11,223 bases of DNA from CAYYBZ01 sp964470285 [NCBI: uncultured Oligoflexia bacterium] (GTDB taxonomy: Bacteria; Bdellovibrionota_G; CAYYBZ01): contig CAYYBZ010000036.1 of NCBI GenBank assembly GCA_964470285.1, forward strand, positions 1 to 11,223. Reading direction: 5' to 3'. Positions 6,661 to 11,223 of this stretch are shown in pieces. The notes under the pieces were generated by a model, which saw nothing but the letters and a program-made list of their open reading frames with translations, searched no databases and was not told the origin of the DNA. The translations under genes and the position numbers were made by a program. Position 1 is the stretch's first letter; each line of letters starts with the position of its first letter.

Positions 6661-7482
6661 CTAAGCAGATTTAATATCTAAATGCTTTAAGTTTTTAAGA
6701 ATTGTTTCTTTGGTAATAAACCTTAATTCGTACTGGTCTTCAAGGAAGGGACTCAGGTCTTTTCTGACCTTGTCAAAAGATATCGAATTAATCTTTTCTT
6801 TAATTAAGTGAAGCAAATCTTCTTTTAATGCAAGATCCGGGTTTTTGCCTTCTGTTTTGAAAGCGGCGTTTTGCAAAAAAGCGAAGTTAACAGGGATCTT
6901 TTTAGTGAAATACCATACAAGATCGTATATGTCGCGTCCCTTTACAAAAGGCCTGAAAAGAACGGCATGCAACTTACCTGCGAAAAGGCTTGGCAGATCG
7001 TGGTGTACAACATTGAAAAGGATATCCCTTTGCACCAATGTATTTGTGAGCTTAAAGGGCCTCGGTGTGTCCTGGTCGACTTCAATTCTAACCGATAATT
7101 TTATGCGTGGATCACTTGAGATCCCAAGTTCATTCATCAAGCCGGGGAACCTTATAAAACATCTCTCAAGTTTACCGCTTTTGAATTTGCCTGTTTCTAC
7201 CTTAAATCCCCAGGAATAAAGATCCTTTCCCCATTCATCGGCGGCTGCTTTTATCAAGAGCTTCTTTTCTGATGAAATAGCGCAAAAATCAAGATCTTCG
7301 GAGAATCTCCTGAGGTCATGAACCACGCGAAGACAGGTGCCTCCTACAAATGCCCAATTTGCAAAATGACCTTTTTTATCCATAATACTCAGGATCAGAT
7401 GTTGAAGAAATTCTCTTGTTATATTTCTCTTATGTTCGTTTGATGCTTCACGATGAAAAAGCTTTTTTAAGATATCTTTCAT
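6661..7482 (-). CDS. abiEii: AbiEii/AbiGii-family nucleotidyltransferase toxin (type IV toxin-antitoxin)
   Basis: 273 residues with the hallmarks of the AbiEii family. FVGGTCLR (45-52) is followed by RFSEDLDF (59-66), the GGTxLR...RxSxDLDF nucleotidyltransferase motif with the paired metal-binding aspartates D63 and D65. RIEVDQD (about 132-138) is a plausible third acidic strand. FAGKLHAVLFR (167-177) and KGRDIYDL (181-188) match the conserved K-x-x-A-x-x-x-R and RDxxDL motifs. Family members transfer nucleotides to a cellular target, tRNA in the studied MenA relatives, and stop growth; in AbiE systems this aborts phage infection. The start overlaps the upstream antitoxin stop by four bases (ATGA), indicating translational coupling, with AGGA eight bases before the ATG. 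The length is normal and no key residue is missing. Which substrate it modifies cannot be read from the sequence. Confidence 0.9.
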   Translation of the reverse strand: MKDILKKLFHREASNEHKRNITREFLQHLILSIMDKKGHFANWAFVGGTCLRVVHDLRRFSEDLDFCAISSEKKLLIKAAADEWGKDLYSWGFKVETGKFKSGKLERCFIRFPGLMNELGISSDPRIKLSVRIEVDQDTPRPFKLTNTLVQRDILFNVVHHDLPSLFAGKLHAVLFRPFVKGRDIYDLVWYFTKKIPVNFAFLQNAAFKTEGKNPDLALKEDLLHLIKEKINSISFDKVRKDLSPFLEDQYELRFITKETILKNLKHLDIKSA

Positions 7483-8126
7483 AAATATTCCTGTTTAATA
7501 TATGAATTGATAGTTTTTACGCAATTGTTCATCTTCTTTGATTTAAATGCTTTTGAATATTCCTTAAGGAGCCTTTTATTTAGGATCTCGGTGTTTTGTA
7601 ATCTTAGATCATTTTCTAAATAATCCGCTGTCACTTCAGCTTTGGCATCCAGATAGATTTTATCCAAGAGTGATTTCTCGGGAGTTGCAGTAATAACAGG
7701 GTAACCGAATTCATCATTGCTGTTTATAAAGCCGGTAAAAGCGTCTTCTTTAATATGCCTGTAGTTGAAAATACCTAGCGGATTGCTGAACTTTGAAGTT
7801 TTATGAGTTGTTATGGCCGTTACTTCGTTTATACGCTCTGGAATTAACTCATACTGGGATAGCATATATTCAAGGCTCAGATAGGAGGGGGATAAAATGA
7901 TATTAGAAGCCAGTTTTGATGAAAGACCGGTTTTTCTTTCATCAGGAGGTAATGTATATAACCCTTTTTTTAAACGCCAGAGCTTTCCTGATTTTACCCA
8001 TTTGGATAATTGGTTTCTAAGAGACGGAAGTTTGGAGTTTTTAGCAAAGAGCATCGCTTCGCTAAAGTAAGGCAGAGAGCGAAATTTTTTGGCCAGATCA
8101 TCCCGTTTCATATTTCTGATTATCAC
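7479..8126 (-). CDS. abiEi: AbiEi-family antitoxin and transcriptional repressor
   Basis: 215 residues from GTG at 8126, or 210 from ATG at 8111; neither start has a clear ribosome binding site, so the 5' end is uncertain. Residues about 20-60 form the winged-helix DNA-binding domain (SLRNQLSKWVKSGKLWRLKKGLYTLP region). Residues 79-132 carry the family signature (SPSYLSLEYMLSQYELIPE, AITTHKTSKF, NPLGIFNYRHI). TATPEKSLLDKIYLD (146-160) matches the usual ATPEKALLD motif. AbiEi proteins counter the AbiEii toxin and repress their own operon by binding inverted repeats at the promoter. Here a perfect palindrome lies 50 bp upstream (8176-8193). It is first in the operon and overlaps the toxin gene by four bases. 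Confidence 0.88.
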   Translation of the reverse strand: MIIRNMKRDDLAKKFRSLPYFSEAMLFAKNSKLPSLRNQLSKWVKSGKLWRLKKGLYTLPPDERKTGLSSKLASNIILSPSYLSLEYMLSQYELIPERINEVTAITTHKTSKFSNPLGIFNYRHIKEDAFTGFINSNDEFGYPVITATPEKSLLDKIYLDAKAEVTADYLENDLRLQNTEILNKRLLKEYSKAFKSKKMNNCVKTINSYIKQEYL

Positions 8127-8175
8127 ATAAATTTATGATTTAAGAAAATACTTAATAGAACGTAACCTCAAATAG

Positions 8176-8193
8176 AAGGTACCCGGGTACCTT
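8176..8193. promoter_or_regulatory. Perfect 18-bp palindrome, candidate AbiEi operator
   Basis: AAGGTACCCGGGTACCTT reads the same on both strands. It ends 50 bp upstream of the AbiEi GTG start. A minus-strand TTGAGG with weak TATTTT 15 bases downstream lies between palindrome and gene, but I cannot fix the promoter. AbiEi repressors are known to bind inverted repeats upstream of their operon, so autoregulation is the natural reading. No factor-independent terminator is likely: the gene on this strand starts after it, and on the plus strand nothing upstream needs one except the remnant ending at 6618. Confidence 0.6.
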
Positions 8194-8372
8194 TTTCTCC
8201 TTTTTTGTAAACTTTCGTTTCTGAAAAAACCTGTTTCATATCATGTGGTTAAGCAGGTTAAAAGAAGGATGGTTTGATCCTGAATCTTTAAAACCAATGT
8301 TAATACTCTTCGGTAACGATTTCCGGACGCATTAAATCTCATCTCTAATATAGAGCCTCTCACAGACAATGG
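8194..8372. other. Intergenic stretch with one tiny unexplained frame
   Basis: No supported gene. A 30-codon plus-strand frame at 8243-8335 (MWLSRLKEGWFDPESLKPM, ending FGNDFRTH) has protein-like composition but no ribosome binding site and no recognised match. It may be another gene scrap. Nothing else is visible. Confidence 0.4.
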
Positions 8373-8407
8373 CACATATTGCATCTCGCTAGATATGTGA
8401 GATGCAA
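8373..8407. repeat. Two interleaved inverted repeats at the start of the IS91-type fragment
   Basis: CACATAT (8373-8379) pairs with ATATGTG (8393-8399), and TTGCATCTC (8379-8387) pairs with GAGATGCAA (8399-8407). The arms alternate A-B-A'-B', so the two hairpins exclude each other. They overlap the GTG where the IS91-type frame begins. They could be part of the transposon's left end or a translational control, but this is inference. Confidence 0.5.
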
Positions 8408-8513
8408 CACCCTCAAGACATACCGACCAAGAAGACCAGAACGCACTGATCTTTATCGCATCGTTGAGGATAACTTAGGGATTTTCTTGATGAAAATTAC
8501 GGACTTGTTTTAA
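8397..8513 (+). pseudogene. IS91-type transposase, N-terminal fragment
   Basis: From GTG 8397 the frame reads a short leader, then TYRPRRPERTDLYRIVEDNL. This resembles the start of IS91-type (Y2, zinc-ribbon) transposases, which commonly run Y-x-P-R-x-P-E-x-T-x-L-Y-x-x-V. Homology ends by about 8489 and the frame stops at 8511-8513. The zinc-binding cysteines and the catalytic tyrosines are absent. Fusion to the following truncated gene occurs near 8489. With only about 30 residues, the assignment rests on motif memory. Confidence 0.5.
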
Positions 8514-8581
8514 AACCTAATTATAATTACATAACCTTAAGTCAAATCAATCATAATTCACTTGAGGTCTGGATTGAAGAT

Positions 8582-8827
8582 GTGAATATAATTGTTATTG
8601 CCGACTACGATCATTTAAGCGGTTATTATTATGGAATATGGGACAATACAGCCTTTATTTTCGATTGCCAAATCGGAGAAATATTTGAGATCTGGATAGA
8701 GGATACCGGTTATGAAATATTCGTAGATGTTATCAACCTGTTTGACAATTCAGGATTCGATTATAATTGTCCTCTTAATGATATGCGTTGCGAGAACATA
8801 ATATCTTTCGTCGGATATCCGATTTAA
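8582..8827 (+). CDS. 5'-truncated protein of unknown function
   Basis: GTG at 8582 is the first start in a frame that is open from 8474 and already reads protein-like before it (DENYGLVLKPNYNYITLSQ, HNSLEVWIEDV). No ribosome binding site precedes the GTG. I infer that the true 5' end was lost where the IS91-type fragment joins, near 8489. The visible product is acidic and rich in aromatic residues and beta-type strands (IIVIADYDHLSGYYYGIW, FDCQIGEIFEIWIEDTGYEIF), with three cysteines. The family is not recognised. It is convergent with the second 557-residue gene, 15 bp away. Confidence 0.45.
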   Translation: MNIIVIADYDHLSGYYYGIWDNTAFIFDCQIGEIFEIWIEDTGYEIFVDVINLFDNSGFDYNCPLNDMRCENIISFVGYPI

Positions 8828-8842
8828 AATAATTTGAAAGAG

Positions 8843-10516
8843 TTATTGTGTAGTAAATCTCCATTTCACCGAATGTGTGATTCCACCCTTATTGTCGGTT
8901 GCAATTATTTTCCAGTAATATGTTGTTGCAGCTTTTAAATCTGTAACACTATAAACCGTTGTGTCAACTTCTTCTTCATTGCTTGAACAGCTTATTATTG
9001 AAATTGTTGCAGTTAAAAGAATAAAAGCAAAAAACGATGCTAAAATCTTTTTCCTTTTTATTGAGAGTCCCAAAATCATAATAAGTGCAAGAATAATTGC
9101 AAAACCGCTTATACCCGCTGCATTATAAATTTTAGCGGCAGCTCCGACAGATTTAGATTCACAGCCTGCAAAATTTTCATCCTCGCAATACATTATGCCA
9201 TATGAAACAGTATCCCCATCAGGATCGGTTGAATCATTCCAGTTAAATGTCAATGAAGTTCCAAGGCCGGTTGTTCCGTTTATCGGGTAAACAAGTGCTG
9301 GCGTAGTGGGGGCTTGAGAGCATGCATCACCGATTATACTAAAGTTTATATCGATTGATGCAGCTGTATCATTGTAAGTTGAATAGGCTGATGCAAAGTT
9401 TGCACAGTTAGAGTTGTTTGCTAATGATATTGATTGAACCGAATTATCAATGTTTTCATAAACACTAAAGTCATCTTGAGATGTTTCTCCTGCTGTTGAT
9501 AAGTAATTTCCGTAAAAATCATAACTTGATACACCTTTGAGATTGAATTTTTTTAAGGTTTCTGCTCTTGCATCATGCCAACCGACAAAATACCTTTCAT
9601 TAACGGCATCAAAAGAAGCTCTTGGATTTGCTTTTGAAAAATCACCCTGGGAAATTGAGAAATTATCACCGCTTAAGGTTGAATCAGCATTTACAAACTG
9701 ACCGAAAATTTCTCCATAAGGATCATTTCTGCCGTCTTTCCATACAATTAAGAACCTGTCGTTTATTGAGTCGTAGGCTGTATGAGGATCTTCCTTGCTG
9801 TTAGTATCGCTGCAGATTGTAATCATGTTTCCCTTATTTCCGTCTTTGTCCATCATCAGTCCGTATATTTCATGGTCCTGGTCGCGCCATCCGACAAAAT
9901 ATTTTTGTGATGTGGGAGAAAAACCTAAAAAAGGCCAACTTTGATGCTCAGTTGTTTCAGAAATGTTTATTTCTGTTCCGATTTTAGTGCCGTCTGAATC
10001 AAAGAGCTGACCGTAAATGTCATGGTCTGAGGCATTTCTTTGATCAATCCATACAACAAGAAATCTGTTATTTACGCTGTCGTTAACAACTCTTACATTT
10101 CTTTGAATTTCAGCAGCTTCAACTACGGAAAAATTATCTCCTGAAAGTGTTCCGTCCTGATTTACAATTTGGGCAAAAATGTCTTTGTCTTTCGTTACAA
10201 AATTTCTGTAATCTTCGAAAACGACCATGTATTTACGATTGTAGGAATCGTATGCAATATCAGGGCTTTTATGTTCCTGACCTTCAACTCCTATTCTAAA
10301 TTCACTGCCCGTTAAGCTTCCTGAGCTGGACAGAAAAGAGGCCATAACGGAATACTCACCGCCTACAATTTTGTCATATGGAACTAAAAAACGGTTCATC
10401 TCAGCATCGAAGGATAAAATAGGATTATGATTTCCGTCCAGTGCAGCGGCAGGAGAATTATTGGCACATATTACGGTAAAAAGAACGGTGAGAGTAAAAA
10501 AACGTAGAAAATTCAT
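8843..10516 (-). CDS. Exported beta-propeller-like repeat protein with split Fn3 domain (copy 2)
   Basis: Encodes the same 557 residues as 1-1674, with the same signal peptide, seven-blade-like region and Fn3 domain interrupted by two membrane segments and C510. The start at 10516 is chosen over an in-frame ATG at 10546, because AGGAGG (10521-10526) lies four bases upstream and the ten extra residues (MTGGYVIGGF) would spoil the signal peptide and lie outside the repeat. Here the gene is not preceded by the 857-residue paralogue; it follows the promoter inside the 129-bp repeat directly, so it may be expressed alone and more strongly than copy 1. No terminator is visible after the stop. Confidence 0.85.
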   Translation of the reverse strand: MNFLRFFTLTVLFTVICANNSPAAALDGNHNPILSFDAEMNRFLVPYDKIVGGEYSVMASFLSSSGSLTGSEFRIGVEGQEHKSPDIAYDSYNRKYMVVFEDYRNFVTKDKDIFAQIVNQDGTLSGDNFSVVEAAEIQRNVRVVNDSVNNRFLVVWIDQRNASDHDIYGQLFDSDGTKIGTEINISETTEHQSWPFLGFSPTSQKYFVGWRDQDHEIYGLMMDKDGNKGNMITICSDTNSKEDPHTAYDSINDRFLIVWKDGRNDPYGEIFGQFVNADSTLSGDNFSISQGDFSKANPRASFDAVNERYFVGWHDARAETLKKFNLKGVSSYDFYGNYLSTAGETSQDDFSVYENIDNSVQSISLANNSNCANFASAYSTYNDTAASIDINFSIIGDACSQAPTTPALVYPINGTTGLGTSLTFNWNDSTDPDGDTVSYGIMYCEDENFAGCESKSVGAAAKIYNAAGISGFAIILALIMILGLSIKRKKILASFFAFILLTATISIISCSSNEEEVDTTVYSVTDLKAATTYYWKIIATDNKGGITHSVKWRFTTQ

Positions 10517-10526
10517 GAAACCTCCT
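8843..10526. repeat. Long direct repeat, copy B (1,684 bp)
   Basis: Same sequence and orientation as 1-1684. The right end is exactly at the Shine-Dalgarno motif of the 557-residue gene. The left end coincides with its stop codon as far as the window allows comparison, since copy A starts at the window edge. The flank before 8843 belongs to the truncated unknown gene region. Confidence 0.93.
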
Positions 10527-10542
10527 ATGACATAGCCCCCAG

Positions 10543-10671
10543 TCAAGTAAATAGATATGCTGTATACAAAGAGATAGTATCTTTGAAGACAGGCATGTCA
10601 AGATAACTATTTTTTGTATTCAGTTTTGCCTGATAAGAAGAAATATTGATTATCTACTTTTTGCAGGCTCC
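10543..10671. repeat. 129-bp direct repeat, copy B, overlapping the intact DUF3617 gene end
   Basis: Matches 4301-4429 with two mismatches. Positions 10654-10671 are the last five codons and stop of the intact DUF3617 gene, so this is the parental context of the segment. The 16 bp between this repeat and the long repeat (10527-10542) are unique. Confidence 0.92.
10574..10601 (-). promoter_or_regulatory. Candidate sigma-70-type promoter for the second 557-residue gene
   Basis: TTGACA (10596-10601) and TACTAT (10574-10579) on the minus strand with a 16-base spacer, identical to the element at 4332-4359. The expected leader is about 50 bases. Confidence 0.55.
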
Positions 10672-11082
10672 CACATATTCGCCGCTAATCTTACTCGTCA
10701 TTTTTGTATTACCTGGAGTGATTGTTAAGTTCATTGTGCCGTTCATTTTCTTGCTTGAGTAAGTTACCTTTACCTTGCCCTTTGTTGTGCTTCCTTGGGT
10801 TTTGCATTCGATATCATAGGATATTGTGCTGCCGGATATTTTCTGATTTGTGAATTTGCATGATTCATTCGGAGAATCGGTTTTTGGCAAAAGATCCGAA
10901 TCCGTAATGCATTTTTCGTTCGTTACAGGCGGTATTTGCATCGGCATTCCGGGCATTTCCATCTTTGTTGTGAATTTCCAAAGACCGGTTTTTACTTCCG
11001 GTTTTGAGAAAGCGTTTCCCAAAAAGAGGGATATTGTAAAAGAAATAACTAAAATAAAAGCCAAAGCGATTTTACTTAACAT
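10654..11082 (-). CDS. DUF3617 family exported protein
   Basis: 142 residues. AAGGAG lies six bases before the ATG at 11082. Residues 1-26 form a signal peptide (IALAFILVISFTISLFLGNAFS). The family signature is clear: GLWKFTTKMEMPGMPMQIPP (33-52) followed by C58 in the T-x-x-K-C-I-T context, then C75, C93 and C140, the four cysteines usual for DUF3617 and likely paired. The role of the family is unknown; it is periplasmic or envelope-associated. The last five codons lie in the 129-bp repeat. It is divergent from the gene starting at 11172, and upstream of the promoter for the 557-residue gene. Confidence 0.85.
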   Translation of the reverse strand: MLSKIALAFILVISFTISLFLGNAFSKPEVKTGLWKFTTKMEMPGMPMQIPPVTNEKCITDSDLLPKTDSPNESCKFTNQKISGSTISYDIECKTQGSTTKGKVKVTYSSKKMNGTMNLTITPGNTKMTSKISGEYVGACKK

Positions 11083-11171
11083 TATTTTCTCCTTTCCGAA
11101 ACGAAGTATAGCAGCCGGTTAAGATTGTGCAAACATATCTATCTGATAGCATTAAGATTAAAGATAGGGAA

Positions 11172-11223
11172 ATGAAAGCAATAATTCTACTAATTATCAT
11201 AACAGGACCTGTTTTTTATGGAC
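11172..11223 (+). CDS. Start of an exported protein, cut by the window end
   Basis: ATG at 11172 followed by a hydrophobic stretch (MKAIILLIIITGPVFYG) that looks like a signal peptide. AGGG just upstream is a possible but tight ribosome binding site. Only 17 codons are visible, so the product cannot be named. It is divergent from the DUF3617 gene, with about 90 bp between them for promoters. Confidence 0.4.
   Translation, partial: MKAIILLIIITGPVFYG

Larger units (their letters stand above)
4430..8842. other. Accessory island of gene and transposon fragments around an AbiE defence operon
   Basis: This stretch lies between the orphaned DUF3617 tail (to 4429) and the second copy of the 557-residue gene (from 8843). 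It contains remnants of two unrelated transposases, at least three broken or truncated genes, one intact exported protein and a complete type IV toxin-antitoxin pair. No complete insertion sequence, integrase or tRNA target is visible, so the mechanism of acquisition is inferred only from the flanking direct repeats. Confidence 0.6.

Noticed and set aside
6623-6661. Inverted repeat GTTTTAAA/TTTAAAAC between convergent genes as a terminator
   Set aside because: AT-only eight-base arms with a loop of more than 20 bases; too weak to support a terminator.
8373-8407. RNA pseudoknot
   Set aside because: The order A-B-A'-B' suggests one, but there are no bases left to span the stems, so both helices cannot form at once.
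10517-10546. Ten-residue N-terminal extension of the second 557-residue protein
   Set aside because: The upstream ATG lacks a ribosome binding site, precedes AGGAGG, lies partly outside the repeat and would spoil the signal peptide.
1-11223. CRISPR array, tRNA or rRNA genes
   Set aside because: No regularly spaced short repeats and no recognisable tRNA or rRNA sequence found.

Overview
The window is AT-rich and reads as accessory DNA from a Gram-negative bacterium. Secreted proteins have type I signal peptides, there is a DUF3617 protein of a kind common in Proteobacteria, and ribosome binding sites are canonical AGGAGG/GGAGG. A deltaproteobacterial (Desulfobacterota-like) or related uncultured lineage is a guess; no rRNA, tRNA or marker gene fixes the taxonomy.

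Layout. (1) Positions 1-4429, minus strand: a promoter and two co-oriented genes 35 bp apart, encoding large exported paralogues of 857 and 557 residues. Both carry a seven-blade-like repeat region and a C-terminal fibronectin type III (Fn3) domain. In both, the Fn3 domain is split by two membrane segments and a lipobox-like cysteine. (2) Positions 4430-8842: an island of fragments. It holds the 3' end of an IS3-type transposase, the 3' end of a PQQ/BamB-like propeller gene, an intact exported six-cysteine protein, a frameshifted small frame, a 5'-truncated propeller-like gene, a complete AbiEi/AbiEii (type IV toxin-antitoxin, phage-defence type) operon with a perfect 18-bp palindrome upstream, the 5' end of an IS91-type transposase, and a 5'-truncated unknown gene. 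(3) Positions 8843-10526: an apparently exact second copy of the 557-residue gene. (4) Positions 10543-10671: a second copy of the 129-bp promoter segment that lies at 4301-4429. (5) Positions 10654-11082: an intact DUF3617 gene on the minus strand, then a divergent plus-strand gene cut by the window end.

The repeats give the region its history. The 129-bp segment includes the last five codons and stop of the DUF3617 gene. At 4301-4429 that tail is orphaned next to the transposase fragment; at 10543-10671 it belongs to the intact gene. All repeats are direct. Recombination between the 129-bp copies would delete about 6.2 kb and restore a simple order, DUF3617, 857-residue gene, 557-residue gene. 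I therefore read the middle as an insertion or duplication that split this cluster, carrying a defence operon and decayed mobile elements. An assembly artefact at the long repeat remains possible.

The 857/557 pair are probably co-transcribed envelope proteins of unknown role. The AbiE pair is self-contained and should be self-regulated. The remaining fragments are unlikely to be functional.
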